In this document: positions 32,930 through 46,290 of the stretch, piece by piece
Layout of the letters: every line of letters starts with the position of its first letter
Numbering within the stretch: position 1 is the first letter of the stretch
From: Nageia nagi
Taxonomy: Eukaryota; Pinophyta
Length of the DNA stretch: 64,000 bases
Direction: 5' to 3'
NCBI GenBank assembly: GCA_050084985.1
Contig: JBITNC010000001.1
Span: forward strand, 113,336,001-113,400,000
The notes under the pieces: generated by a model
Databases searched by the model: none
Told to the model about the DNA's origin: nothing
The model's input: the letters and a program-made list of their open reading frames with translations, nothing else
Made by a program: the position numbers and the translations under genes

Positions 32930-35900
32930 AGATGCTTACTCGAGCTACACAAAGGTTATTGAACATTATGGTAAGCACTAAGAAGACTATAGATATTGAG
33001 GAAGATGGGGTGTATGCTAACTTGATAGTGATTCATGAGGAGTACTTGGAGAATGCTCCCAATGTTAATTGGATAGAGGCAAGAGTCATGAATCACATGG
33101 AAACCTAACAAGCTAACTTTGAAAGAATCCTATTATAGCATCAGAAGCTAGAGGTTGTAGGCAAAGGCAAATCATTAGCAAGAGAAAATAATGTTAAGCT
33201 AGATTAGGGATTAGTGTATTATGTGTCCTATGATTCTTTCACCTATATAAGGATCCTTTTTTCCGCACTTAGGCATAGCTTGTAGACCTATAAGGTAAAA
33301 CTTATAAGGAGCAGTAGAAGGGAGAAGTAGAGTCTAGGTATTAGCCTAATATCTTTTTAGACTACTCCTTAGAGGTAATTGTACATACATTTGCAATCCT
33401 CACTGATTAGGGATTCCATGTCAAGAAGAATATCAATCTCAAGAGAGAAAAGGTTGATTTTTATCAAAATGAGAATGAGATGGTAGATTGGATTGATAAG
33501 AGGTATGAAGGAAGATGCACCAAGCTCCTATAGAGCTATGAAATCACCTCATTTAACAAATCTTGAGATAGATAGGTCTTACAGATGTTGGTGGTTATTC
33601 TTGATAAAAAAAACTAGATTGAGGCAGATGAAGCCATGATGAGAATGGTATACAATATTATTAAGGCACATATTTGCTATGAATTTCCTACCTTCATCTC
33701 AAATGAGGTCAAGAAATTTTTTTATATTAAAAATTTAATTTTTAACACTCATCATATTTGTGGTGGTTCATAGTCCATCAAAATTTGGAAGCTCTGGTGG
33801 AAGGAGGACTCCAGATTGCATTGGCTACTTTGTCTACAACACTCACACTAATTGATTTAAGTGTGTCGATGCTTACATAAGTCCATAGCTCATACTATGA
33901 GTTTATGGAGAAATTATTTGACCTAGTGATGCACATTCTCATGGGAAGAGTCACTCATAGATTGCACTAATCAATCATGAAGGAGTTGTAAGGAGGAAAC
34001 AACATTGGAGATTGGTATTTTTTGAAGAATCATATAGTAATAATAAGGTTTATGTATTTTGAAAACCCATTTTATTACCTAAATTTGTTATCCATAGTTG
34101 TATTCTTTAGAAATGGGTAGACAAATGTGTCTTATAGAAAGTAAGTATAAATTAGGGGGTAATTTTAAACCCATTATCAAAATGCTTACAATTGCTGCAA
34201 ATTTTACTTTAATAGAAATAGGTTGTAAAGTTGAGCTAGTGGACTTTATTGTATAGAATTTTAAATTGGATAGTGTATATACCCCTTGGATGTATGATCC
34301 AATGGGTGATATAATAAAAGTAATAAAATCAAATAAAAATTGCTTGGTATTTGGTCATGAACCCTGATCCCATATTGAATATTTTGTAAACCAAACTGTG
34401 TAAGAAGCAGAAGCATCCCCAAAGTGGGAGTTCAGAATTTTAGATAAGGTATAGATGGCCTTAGATGATGTCAAAAAGTATAGAATCTGAGAGATCAAAA
34501 GATAAGAATTTTCTGTAAACCCAAAGTTCATCGCTCAGTTATAGGATGAGTTAGGTTGGGGCTCCAATAAGATTGAATATTTCACTAAGTTCATATTTGA
34601 ATATACCATCAAGGTAACACATGTTGAAAATCAACCCTTTGGTATATTCAGATGAGATCAATATTGGCATTTTGAGTATTTGAAAGATCCATTTATAGAA
34701 AATGGGAAGCCATTTTTGGAAATTCAATAAAGAACAATAAAGGATAATCAACCATTAGCCTAGTGAGCACAACAACTACAAGATCCAAAGAAGAGGAAAG
34801 CTGGTGAAGTCTCTGGTTCTTGATAGCTTCAAAAAAAGAAAAAAGGAGCTCAAATTACAATAGCTACCACTTGTTAGGAGTCTTTTCCAAAGAGGAAAAA
34901 AAGAATCATGTCACTATCCAAAGAGCAATAGACCCCAAAGGAGAAACAAGTTCCAAAAAAGAAGGCACCTATGAGCAAACCATTTATGGTAAAATGCACC
35001 CAAACTCCATCTCTATGGGTGGTAAGTGAAGAATAAGTAGAACCTAAAATAAGAATGGAAGATATTGAATTGGTATATGCAAAAGAAACCCAAAAACTCT
35101 AAAAAACTTACACCATTATTTATCAAGATGCTCAAGAGGAAATGGGAGATGAAATGCAATGAGGAGGAAAAGTACTAGACACAGGTGGTATCGCAACAGC
35201 AAGAGGTGAAGCATGTGAAGATGGAGATTATGATGATGAAAAGGATCTGAATAAAAAGAAAGACTCTTGCCCAAAGGCTTAGCCACTTGAAAAGAATGCT
35301 ACTGATGAAGAAGAAGAGGATGTATAGATTATTCCCTTTATGGATAAAGCAACATAGAAGCCTACCCAAGATACTCCAGCATCAACTTCATGAGTAGGTG
35401 TATCTTCCCATTCTTTAATTCCTTTTTCTATAGCCTCATAAGAGGAAATTAAAAATATTTTTCTACTCAAGTAGTAGATCCCATAGATTAGGCAACATTT
35501 ATTAATAAATCCCCTATGGTCTTGGAGAAACATGAGAGAATTTTGAATAAAGTGATAGAAATGAGGGATATTAAAATTGCTCATATGCATTTTAAAGAAG
35601 GGAAATTAGACTTAACCCCCATGGTTTTTATAAATGTAAATATGCAAAGTACTCTAGCTATAGATTGGTCTAGATTTTTGGTTAACACTTACTTGGTGAC
35701 AGGTAAGAGTCTTCAATCAATGGAGAACAAAATAGAGAAGCTAAATAAAAATATTGATCACTACAAAAAGGACTACTCCTAGAAAGATAATATGATAGTT
35801 GGGCTGAAAAATCAAAATAAAGAATTAATTTAAAAACTAGCCAAGTAGAAGTTTGGGCATGAAAAGAGCCTTGAAAAGGCTAAGGTTGAGTTGAAGAATA

Positions 35901-36770
35901 TGAAGAAATAGATCAAAGACCTCAATTCTCATGCTAGTTATTGAAAAATAAAAGGATCAATAGATTGAAGAAGAATTGAAAAAGATAATAGCAAAAAATA
36001 AAGTGTTAAATGATGATAAGATTAAGCTACTAGAAATTATCAAAAATATTAGAAAAACCCTAGTTGGGTAGGTAGGAGAAAGACTAGTCAACATGTCCTA
36101 GTTACATCTATTGAAGAATCAAATAGAACAAGTTATCCAATAATACATTACTCAGTTCACACTCCATAAATTGGCCTTATCAAACCCAAGATTAAAAATT
36201 AAAGGGATGCAAAGTTGGCTCAAGGCCTTAATAGAGAAAGATATGGCCATAATTACTCTAAGGCCTAGACAAACAATTTTGAGAAGGATAAAGATATCTA
36301 TGATTTACAAGATTTAGTGGTTTTTATGGACTTGGAGAAATATCAATTAAAAATGTAAATTAGCTTTGTAAATAGATTCTTTCATGTTTTCATTCAATTA
36401 AAGGCTCCCAAATTGTGGGAGGAACCAGATGTACAAGGTAGTGCCAATCGATGGTTGGTGAATACTAAATAATTTTTAGAATAGTCATTTTCAAAAAAAA
36501 TAAAATTCAAACTTGCAAGCAATAGGTTATTTTTCCTAGCAAGCAATATCAAGATTTTGTATACTGGAAGACTAGAGAGTGTGTTGACAAGCTTCAGAGA
36601 AAATATAATCAAATTACAAGTATGCCCTATTTTATCACAATTGGATAATCAAGATCTAAAGGATCTATATAAAAAGCTACAATTTATGTTTTTTTTTAGA
36701 TTTAATCCCATCACTAGAATTCCCATAAAAAGATCCATCTAGGCAAGCAAGTAGATGTGGCTAATAAGGG
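32930..36770 (+). pseudogene. extra coding-like region between integrase and 3' LTR, unknown
   Basis: About 3.8 kb on the sense strand reads as protein in stretches broken by stops. Recognisable pieces: VMNHMETXQANFERIL near 33090 (X is a stop), GNNIGDWYFLKNHIVI-like sequence near 34000, a Lys/Glu-rich hydrophilic stretch near 34820-35300, and a clear coiled-coil stretch at 35516-35960 (MENKIEKLNKNIDHYKKDYS, EKSLEKAKVELKNMKK). The last piece ends about 70 bases before the 3' LTR. I do not recognise a family. Extra ORFs in this position are known in Tat, Athila and SIRE-type elements; this one shows no convincing transmembrane or envelope-like layout. It could be an element gene or captured host sequence. 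Confidence 0.5.
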
Positions 36771-36815
36771 TCTTATTCTTCATCATGCTGAAGACCCCGA
36801 GAGCTACCAAAAAAA

Positions 36816-38650
36816 TGTTATTCTTTAAAAATTACATTGTGTAAGGAGGATAACATTCTGCTATCCCTTCATTCTTTCATTCATTTATTCTTCCTCAATA
36901 AGATCCATGCTTTTAATTCTTGTTTCTTATTCCTTTTTTATTCTTTTTATAAGTGTTGTAATGAGTTTATAGTCTTTATATTTAGCCATTTTTATCAAAT
37001 TTTGTTAAGTTTAGGAAAGTCTAGGTATTGTTGATGTTTATGGGTCATAGTTGATTTGTGTGATAACTTAATCCACCATTTTGTTGAGAGGTGGGTGTTG
37101 TTGTGTAAATAAGTCTTGTTTGTTTGTTGAAACATATTTATGTCTTCACCAAAAACTATACATATGTCTGAGGCGAAAAGGTAGTTTTATTTTGTTTAAT
37201 TCATATCTAAGAGGTAATTTAACATGTAAGGGAAGAAAGTGCCTAAGTCCAAGTCTAGGTCTTATAGGAGTTCAAGCCTATAAAAATCAGGTTCTATAGA
37301 CTTGGGTACTTCTTATGGGTAGTATTATAAATATGAGGCATTACTGAGTTGATTCAATAAATGAGTAATGTTATAGAGCCTACGGATTTCCAAAGGAAAA
37401 GTTTTACCATACACCAAAAGTTAGCGAGCACTAAGTTAGTCCATCAACGGGTGTTACCAAGTAACCAAAAGTGAAAGATTTTTTAGTGATTCCTTTCTAC
37501 AGAGCCTATTGATATTAAATGATGATGTCACATCTTTTATTGAAAATTGATGGGTGATAAGGCAACTCCTAGTTAGCCAATAGAACCTGCTAAAGAAAGT
37601 AAGACCTGGTAAGCTGAAAAGAGAATTGTGAGATAAGGAGAACACTCGAGTCCACTTAATCAAAGAGTGTTTGACCTCTGAGACTCTATCAATGTGTTGA
37701 ATTCAACTCATTTATACATGGTAGTTTAAATTCTCCCTTAGGATTCAATTTTATATCTTTCATTTCCCTCATAGTTCTCGTAACTTGGAGCTATAGTGAT
37801 CTTCATAAATGGTTGCAAAGAGTTAGATGGCCATTAATAGAGCTTAGAGATAAATCATAGCAATCAAGCTAATGGACCATACCTTAATAATTAGCTACAT
37901 TGCAACATGATATATTCAAATACAAATCTAAGAGATTACAACTAAGAAGGTAAAAGAGACTTAGAGTCTACAGATTCCTAAACATTGACATTGATTGTAC
38001 TAAGTCACTATGTAATCTAGCATAGTTATAGATTGAAGCTGTACATTTGTAAATAAATCTTTATTTCTATTCTTAGCTAGTAGGGAAATTAAGAGTAATA
38101 ATGGTGCATATCCACCCAATTTTAAATATATTCTTATAAATAATGGAATGTTAGAGGTCCAAAAGGTCAAACATTTTAACAAGGTTTCCCAATGTATGAA
38201 GAGCTTTCATATATGATAATACAATACAGTGATGCTTTTCCCTCTGTAATTTGTGGCTATGTATTATGTGTTTTTAGTATTATGTATGAAACATTATCTT
38301 AAGTTGTGGTTATGCATTGTGACTGTGAGAACCCAAGAGTAAGATAGTTTACTATTCCTAATCTTGGCTATGGATTGATGCTTATGCGATAATGCCTGGG
38401 CTTATTAGTTTCAATTTGCTTTTTTAGTTTTTTTTTTTCAATTTCTTTTCTATCACTCTTATATTTTATCTCTTTCTAGTTACTTTTGACCTTTACCATG
38501 GATAGGAACTAGCCTATAAGCCAAAGATCGACCAAAAAACCTCATGAGCACACTATCCCACCACTTTCTACTCTTTCAAGAACCCTATTATTGCAGGAAA
38601 TGGAGAACAAGACCAGACCAAACCTTAAGGTTGCATTATACTAATCAACA
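36816..38650 (+). repeat. 3' LTR of gypsy element B
   Basis: Starts TGTTATTCTTTAAAAATTAC and ends CTAATCAACA, keeping canonical TG and CA. It is paired with 25162-26967. It is preceded by GAGAGCTACCAAAAAAA, a short A-rich tract in the polypurine position. Confidence 0.88.
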
Positions 38651-39375
38651 TAAATGACTCATGAATTAACTACTTCTATCAATATTTTATCTTAAGGTTG
38701 AAAGAATTTAGCAAATGGAGAGATCAATATAAAGAAAAGAGTTATTATTTTGTTGATTCATAGTATATATTTATAACATAATAAACTAACAATAATTTTT
38801 TTATTTTATTAATTAGAAAGTGAGGTTTTAAGTACCCCATACCTTTAGAAACTTTGGAAATACTTTATTATGCATAAAACTTAGTACTATTAATGGATTC
38901 TTTTTCAATACTCTTCGCACTAGAATTTTTCTTTTTTAGAAAGGGCATTAAATATTTCCATTTAAACATTTAAAACATGGGCTTGAAGATTTGGAAAAAA
39001 TAATTTCTACCCAAAATAAAAATTCCTCTCCTTAGAGGAGTTGATTGCTAGGAGAACTCTATATGATAAAAAATATTAAAACATAGGCCTAAAATTTAAA
39101 AATTATTTTACTACTGAAAATATCAAAGGTCTTTCTTGGGAGGATTTGAAGCATTGTAGCTATCAAAAATGGACCCTAAGAATGGTTTGAATCTACTAGT
39201 TGATGCCATGGTCATCTTCTTGAAGTGATTTGTCTTATATAATCCCTAGATATCTACCAAAACTAACAAGACAAGGTTTCTTTCATAAATATAATATGTT
39301 TGATGAACAATAAGAAGAGATGTATGCATCAGATATCTCTATATTCAAAATTAGGCAAGTTCCCATGATTTTGTA
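38651..39375. repeat. long tandem repeat, copy 3, right part, and AT-rich spacer
   Basis: The first roughly 120 bases continue copy 3: ATTAACTACTTCTATC, AAGGTTGAAAGAATTTAGCA and GAGATCAATATAAAGAAAA match 5815-5890 and 17820-17870. After about 38770 the similarity fades. The rest to 39375 is AT-rich with no gene recognised. Confidence 0.55.
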
Positions 39376-40023
39376 TGATGGATCCATATGAAGCACAATG
39401 TGGACATCGTAGAGGCCTATTTTAGGGTGTGGATGCAATAGAGGCCTAGTTTAGGGCATGGACATTGTACCTTTGGATGACTTGAGCAGGGAAACTAAAT
39501 GTTCAAGGTCAATTTAGTTGCCATAACTATTTGGGAAGTTACTTCATTAGTTTTAGAAGTTGAATGATGATATGTGGTTGTATATCTACCTATATAATTA
39601 ATTATTGAAGTTGTTGACACTTTTCATGTTGAAGATTTGAATCAACATCTGATTCAAGAAGATTGCAAAATTTACAAAGTTAGGAAGGACTTTTTATGTA
39701 TATGTCATGTTTATCCATATTCTTTTATATGTAAAATCCATTTGAATCCCCATAATGAAGAAGATTAACCATTAAATTGGATGCACTCCTATATTGGGAG
39801 GAACTAGTATAAATATCTTGCATTATTTTATGTATATGTTTGATTTATACTGTTCTAAGTATTTTATCAATATTTTTCACATACATACTTAATTTTGTAA
39901 CTGGGTTCAAGTAAATGAATAGCATTGATGCCCTAAAAATAGACATTTAGGAGTGTCCATGATGTATAATTATTATAATTAGGTTCAATAAAATCATATA
40001 AATGAAATTTGTATGTGATGAAA
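39376..40023 (+). repeat. 5' LTR of gypsy element C
   Basis: Starts TGATGGATCCATA. It matches 52205-52815 through TAGAGGCCTA, TTGGGAAGTTA, TGGTTGTATATCTACCT, ATTTTATCAATATTT and AAATGAAATTTGTAT. It contains a roughly 30-base internal duplication of the GAGGCCTA block (39410-39450) absent from the 3' copy. The 3' limit is uncertain by a few bases. Confidence 0.85.
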
Positions 40024-40235
40024 TATAGAATGATATATTCTATCTGAGTTTTATAGATCACTTGATACTAGACCACTAGTTCAAGTTGATTAGGAATTTA
40101 TGAATGCAAGGTAGAAGGTCTCAAAGAGGTGATTTATTTCCTCTTGATCTTGAGATTGGAAGAAGACATGGAAGATCCAATTCAATGGAATAGTAGGAAT
40201 GAAGCTAAATAAGATAGCTTAAAATAGATTCTAAT

Positions 40236-41140
40236 ATGAGTTCCAAATTTGAGAGGAGATTTATTGCAATGGAGAATAATATGACTAGAATCATGGAGTT
40301 ACTTCAAGGAAGACAATCTAGAGAAGAACCAAAGATACTTGAGTATGATAGAATACCGTTTGATGATGTTAGGGCTTCTCATGCCAATACATCATTTACA
40401 TTAACACTAGAGGTGAAGGTGGAGATACCTACTTCTAGAGGAGTGTTAGATATCAAGAAGCTCAAAAATTGGTTGAAACAACTTGAGGTATACTTTTAGG
40501 TTCAATGTGTTGAAAATGATGTTAAGAAAATTTTATTTCTAAGGTTAAAAATGGGAGTTCATGCATTGGTTTGGTAGTAGAGTCATGTGGAATCTCTTAA
40601 ACATGAGAACCAACTACCCATCTTTTTTTGGGAATAATTCAAACGTTTGTTGAGAGATAAATTCTATCCATTGGATCATCACAATAAGCAAGTCATGAAA
40701 TGGCAATTTCTTTGCCAATAAAAAGGAAAATCAATTCAAGAATACACAACTAACTTTAGGAGATAAATAAATCTACTTGGGATTTCTTTTGAGGATCATT
40801 AAATTTTGATGAAGTATATCGTATTTTTGTATGCTCATTTGTAAGATTTCATTATGTTGTTCTCTCCTACTAATTTTGACAAAGTTCATGTACAAGCTTA
40901 ATATTTGGAAGAAGATGGAAGGAAAAAATAATAATTTGTGAACTCTAAGAAAAATTCCAATAATAAAGGGAATCAAGAGGGAAATAAATCTTAAGATAAA
41001 GCTAAAGGGAAATAACAAGAGAAGAAAACCATGAATACTTCAAAGAAAAAAGGTAAGAATAGACATTATTAACATTGTCACAAAGTTGTACATGTAGATG
41101 AGAAGTGTTGGAAACTTCATCTTGAATTTTACCCATATAA
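40236..41140 (+). pseudogene. gag of gypsy element C
   Basis: The ATG at 40236 opens MSSKFERRFIAMENNMTRIM. The gag core follows: LKNWLKQLEVYF (40470), VESLKHENQLPIFFWE, LLRDKFYPLDHHNKQVMKWQ, and GKSIQEYTTNFRR (40730). A Lys-rich linker leads to a zinc knuckle at about 41070-41110, HCHKVVHVDEKC followed by WKLH. The first Cys of C-X2-C-X4-H-X4-C is replaced by Tyr (one G-to-A change), so the knuckle is broken. A run of Lys codons follows near 41140. Several stops occur, mostly at expected Gln or Trp. Confidence 0.85.
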
Positions 41141-41289
41141 AAAGAAGAAGAAGAAGAAGAATTTGTATAAGCAGTATGTAATGGTCACCAAAAGTGAGGA
41201 AATTGAGGATAGTGGAGATTCTAATGAAAAAATTAAATGTGTCATCCAAGGATTTGGAGATGAAAAATACATTAAGGAAAAGATGAAAT

Positions 41290-44057
41290 CACTATTCCAT
41301 GTCAAGATCTAAATCAAGGGTACAAAGATTGATTTTATCATGGATCTTGATTCTCAAAAAAATTTGATTGTTGAAATTTTGGTAAAAGAAATTAGGATTG
41401 AAAATAGAGAATCATCCTCATCTATATATATTGGGATGGATGCATAATGATGCAAAATTGCTAGTTGCAAAATAATTTAAGTTGAATTTCACCATTTCTT
41501 CAAAATTTAGTGATGAAGTAGTTTTGGATGTGGTGCCTCTTTAAATCTATGGTGTACCATTTGGTAATCCCTATTTGTGGGACAAAGATGCCATATATTA
41601 TCAAAGAAGGAATCAATATAGACTGATTAAATATGGGAAGTCTTATGTTGTTCATGCCTTTAAAAATACAAAAAAGATGCCTTTGGTCATAATAAGTCAA
41701 GTAAAAAGATTGGTAAACATCAATAAGAAATTTATATGACTCATGGTAAGAGCTACAAAATATGGATCAATGAAATGCACAATATTGATGCTACAACATG
41801 TACATTGTTGAGATAAGAAGATCTGATGTAGAAATTAGTACAAGAGTTACAAAGTGTGTTTGTTGAGACAAAATAACTACCACATATGTAGGAAATCTAG
41901 CATTAAATATAACTATTACCTGATTCCACTCTTCCTAACATAAGATTGTATAGGAAATCAATTTTAGATAAAGAAATGATAAACCAAAAACTTTAAGAGC
42001 TAGTTGATCAATGTGTGATTATACCCAATACTTCTCTATGTGGTTCACTTGTATCTTGGTACAAAAGAAGGATGGATCATGAAGAATGTACATTTATTAT
42101 AGGGTGTTGAATAATATAACCATAAAGAATCATTATCCATTGCCTTGGATATATGATCTTATGGATAATTTGCAAGAGGCAAGGTATTTTACCAAGTTGG
42201 ACATGAGGATAAGGTATTATCAAGTAAGGATCAAAGATGAAAATATTTGGAAGACTAACTTAAAGATCAAATAAGGTTTATATGAATGGTTAGTTTTACA
42301 TTTTAGGTTGTGTAATGCACTTTCCACCTTCATGAGGGTAATGAATAATGTTCTTATACCATATATTGATTCCTTTTTTGTTATGTATCTTGATGATATT
42401 ATGATTTATAGTTGAACTTGGGATGAACACTTAGCACATCTTAGGAAAGTTCTTCAAACTTTGTACAAACAAAACTTGTTTTTGAAGGAAATAAAATGTG
42501 AGTTTAGTAAGAAATATTTGGTGCACTTATGACATGTCATTTGTGAATGAAAACTTAGGATAGATCCTACACATTTTAAGGCCATTGTTGAATAATGAAG
42601 ACCTAGCAATGTGACTAAGATAAGAAGTTTTCTAGGAGTTTTTCAATACCTAAGAAAGTTTATGGTTGATTTTTCCAATAACGCTTCACCATTGTTTGAT
42701 ATTACATGAGGAAAGAAGCAAGGTTTTGTATGGGAAGAGAAATAAAAAACTTCATTTAACTTACTCAAGCAAAATATTAGTAATGCACTTATTTTGGTAC
42801 TAACTAATTTGTAGTAACCATTTCAAATTAAAATTGATGTTAGTGAGTATGCCATTGGGGTATTCTTAATGCAAGAAATAATACCTATTTTCCATTATTA
42901 TAATAAGTTTAGTGTAGCAATTTTAAACTATTTTACATATGATAAGGTATTGTATGCATTGGCATAGGTAGTAAAGAAATGGAAGTACTACTTAATGGGG
43001 AAAGAGATCATAATTCATATTGATCATCAACCATTACAATATTTTCAAACTCAATCAAAGTTGCAACAAGAAAGGTAATTCATATGGATGGGGTTTTTGA
43101 AATAGTTCCATCTCATTATTAAATACAAAAAAGGAAACACCAATAAAATTGCCTACATGCTTTTAATACAACAAATAGAAATAGGAATGGTGTTGATGCC
43201 CTATGAGCCTCAAATAACAATACCTATATCATTGCAAGAGTGAAAATTTATATCTCTTATGATAATTAATTTTTATCCATTTATTTTTGAGGCATTTCAA
43301 GAAGCATATATGCAAGATGCAGATTTTAGAGAGAGATATTAGAGGATGAAACAACCATCTACACCAAATTATGAATATATGGATGAATTCACCTTAAGGA
43401 TGGTATTCTCCAAAGTATAATGAATTATGTTTTTCTTAAGGAGAGAGAATTGGATTGATAAGAGAGGCTCATACTTCAAAAAGTGTTAGACATTTTTGGG
43501 TTGGTAAGATAATAGAAAATTTGTAAAGGTATGTATATTGGCCAATTATGCGAGAGCAAGATTTGAAGTATATAAGGGGGTGTGTAATGTGTTGCACTAA
43601 CAAGTTTAATAATCATAAATTGGATTTGTATCAGCCACTTCTAGTTCCTAATCATCTTGGGAAATAATTTCAATGGAATTTTGTATGAGGATTACTAATT
43701 TCCATGAAAGGGAATGACTATTTATTTGTGATTTTTGATAGATTTAACAAGATATGTATGCTAATTCCATCCAAGAAGACTATAAAAGGTCAAGAAGTTA
43801 TCCATATCTTATTTTCTCACATGTGGGTTCATTTTATATTACCTAATTCTACATATAGAGATTCTAGATTTTTGGGTAAGTTTTGGACTAGTTTATGGGA
43901 GAAGATAGATACTAGAATAAAATGAAGTACTAGTTTTCATCCTTAAATATATGGAAAAATTGAAGTGATTAATAGGAAAATGATTCATTTGTTAAGTGGT
44001 TATTGTGAAAAATATCTAAACTCTCCATTTGAAACTTGTTATGCATTTTTCCACCAT
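41290..44057 (+). pseudogene. pol of gypsy element C, first part (PR, RT, RNase H, INT)
   Basis: Protease: DFIMDLDSQKNLIVEILVKE (41330-41390), where the family has DSGSQKNLI. RT: NNITIKNHYPLPWIYDLMDN, ARYFTKLDMRIRYYQVRI (42110-42230), and the catalytic [11 protein letters not shown] near 42385 with YLDD kept. RNase H: IKIDVSEYAIGVFLMQE, YYLMGKEIIIHIDHQPLQYF (42830-43040). Integrase core: DYLFVIFDRFNKICMLIPSK, WVHFILPNSTYRDSRFLGKF (43705-43880), then LSGYCEKYLNSPFETCYAFF, where about 30 residues of the usual integrase are missing between the two halves. hAT-2 interrupts it at 44058; the rest is at 51778-52190. Confidence 0.88.
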
Positions 44058-44239
44058 CAGGGTTCATTTTAAGAGCCCTTTCTAAAATGTAGCTTGGAAA
44101 TTTTTTGGTGAATTAGATTCTTAAGTGAGGCAATTTTAATAAAATTTTTAAAAAATACAAAGGAAAATTTGAATCTTGAGAAAAAAATAATGTATATTTT
44201 TTGATGAATTTGAAGATTCATTATTTTTTATGGTAACAA

Positions 44240-44440
44240 ACTTCTACCAGGTGCAGGGGTGGTAGTAGCTTTCGGGTGTTAGTAGGTTGTTGATGGGCGA
44301 TGATAGGCTGCTATCGAGTGGTGGCAAGCTACTACCAAGTAGTAGTAGAATACCACTGCATGGTAGTAGCACTTTGCTACTGCATGGTAGTAGATTCTAG
44401 AATGCTACTATACTAGCATACTACAGCCTACTGCCATCAT
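44240..44440. repeat. subterminal array of hAT-2, left
   Basis: Short imperfect repeats built on GGTGGTAGTAG, GCTACTACCAAGTAG, GCATGGTAGTAGC in both orientations, about 180 bases from the left end. It includes several CpGs in otherwise CpG-free surroundings. Confidence 0.65.
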
Positions 44441-44890
44441 TACACATGCCAAGTCATGATGTCACATGTCTATTCTCTATAAATAAGGAATATATGACTC
44501 ATTTTTTCATTTTGTCATTTTGTCCACCTATCTAAAGCTATCTTTTTCTATAATTCTTATCAAATATTCTCTCCAACCTATAGTAGGATGCCACATTATC
44601 CACTTTTTTAATAAATAAGATTTAGGTAGAACTTTCAAATTATTCTATCTTGTGACTTGTCAAAGCTATTTTTTTTATCTTTTCGTAATCATTTTTTATT
44701 GCATCATTTTACTTTTAGACATAGTTTTTTACTTTTTAGCATAATGTTAAACACTCCTAAAAAATATTGTCTCTCATCATCCACCAATCATTGATTTTCA
44801 TATAGAAATTTATCATGCCATGGTATTTTATCTTTTTTTACCTCAAATTGTTATTTAGATTGGGTGAACTAGACAATGCTTGGAGGTCTT

Positions 44891-44974
44891 ATTTTTATGC
44901 TCAATTTAAAATAGATTTCAATTTACTAGACTATTTTTATGCTCAATTTAAAATAGATTTCAATTTACTAGACT
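44891..44974. repeat. perfect 42 bp tandem duplication
   Basis: Two identical 42-base units (44891-44932 and 44933-44974), in frame, giving YFYAQFKIDFNLLD twice. Identity of the units means it is much younger than the surrounding decay. Confidence 0.9.
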
Positions 44975-46134
44975 ATCTTATGTATTGCTATGATACTAAA
45001 TAAGCAATGTTTAATATGGTAACAGAATCAAGGAGCTTTTCTTTTGGTGATTCTCCTATAGATGCAGGTTGGTTGATTGGTTTACCGCATCATGGTCATG
45101 AGGTACTTGAAAGTTACATCAAAATCCCTCTTATCTTCAAAAGATAAACACTATTTATAAACAAATTACTAGATTCAAATTGATTTTAATTGTAAGTTAT
45201 TTTTCAAAATTCGTTATAATTAACTTCATCCATTAATTTATAACTTAAAATTTATTAATTATTTGCATCCATTTTATGCAGTATATCAAAAAAAAGAGGA
45301 ATTATGTATAAAAATTTCTCAAATGATTACTTTAAAAGATTTTATGAATTTTTTCAAGCCAAAATTATTTTGTAAGGAAGAACATTAGACATTCCAACAT
45401 GGTCTATAGTCTACATCCTCCATTCATTGAGTGGTAAAAAATGTGACTAGTCTTCGTATATTTCAAATAGAATTAAACATGATCTGAACTTTTCCCTTCA
45501 AAATGAAAATAGTTATGTGGCATGTACAAATTTTATTTTGGATTTTTATTGTGAAGTTTTTCATAATTTAGTAAATATAGCTCCAATTCCAACAACGTTG
45601 CATTCACAAATGAATCATGAGCTTTACCAACCGAAGAAATTTAGGTATCTACAAATTATAATAATTTTAGATTTTAACATTTTTGAATATGAATAATTAT
45701 TTTATGAATATTAAAAAAATTATATTATTTTAGTATTAGGAAGAAAAAATATTAAAGAAAATGGAAGCAAAACTTAGAGGATTTCATCTTGAAGGTGGTG
45801 GTGATATTGAGTCTACAAACACTAGTAGTTAAACACTAGTAGTTCGCTAATATTTAGAAGATCAACTACTAGGAAGATAAGGAATGTATCACCTCCTACT
45901 ATTGGTGAAATTTCAATGAATACAAGTATTTTTTATTATAGTTGACATATTTTTGTTATTCAATTATATAAATTATTTAAGTTTTCAACATATTGTTGTG
46001 GTTATAGGAGAAGTTAATGTAGCTATTCCCAAAAGGAGTTATCTTGAAAGGAATTTGAGTTTTGAGTTTGGAATTGGAGATCAATATTTCTAATGTATTG
46101 ATGGTCCAATAGAATAAGGAGGTAAAGTTGCTAT

Positions 46135-46290
46135 TTTTTGTATGTCTCTATAATGGTCTAGTGCTACTGTGCCATGCATGGTGTTATCAGGCAATGGCAT
46201 AGTGTTACCAAGTAGTGGTATGGTACCATCACTCGATATCACCATGCCATCGCTTAGTAGCACCATGCCACCACTCGTTAGCAATATGCC
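46135..46290. repeat. internal array of hAT-2
   Basis: Repeats of CACCATGCCA / GGTGTTATCAGGCAATGGCA / CATCGCTTAGTAGCACCATG type, like the subterminal arrays. It falls in a presumed intron of the plus-strand gene. Confidence 0.6.

Larger units (their letters stand above)
25162..38650 (+). mobile_element. Ty3/gypsy element B (Tat-like), 13.5 kb
   Basis: A plus-strand LTR retrotransposon with two long LTRs (about 1.8 kb each), gag, protease, an extra RNase H-like domain, RT, RNase H, an integrase remnant and about 4 kb of extra coding-like sequence before the 3' LTR. Flanking 5-mers TGAAC (25157-25161) and TAAAT (38651-38655) differ by two transitions. Copy 1 has TGCAT-type sequence and the related copy 2 has TAAAT at this point (near 17207), so a degraded TAAAT duplication is likely. 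Size, dual RNase H and extra ORF fit the Tat/Ogre side of Ty3/gypsy. The integrase catalytic core is deleted, so the copy was defective as well as decayed. Confidence 0.88.

Noticed and set aside
32930-36770. Envelope-like gene in element B
   Set aside because: No signal peptide, furin-type site or clear membrane anchor could be seen. The region is hydrophilic and coiled-coil-rich, so an envelope call is not justified.
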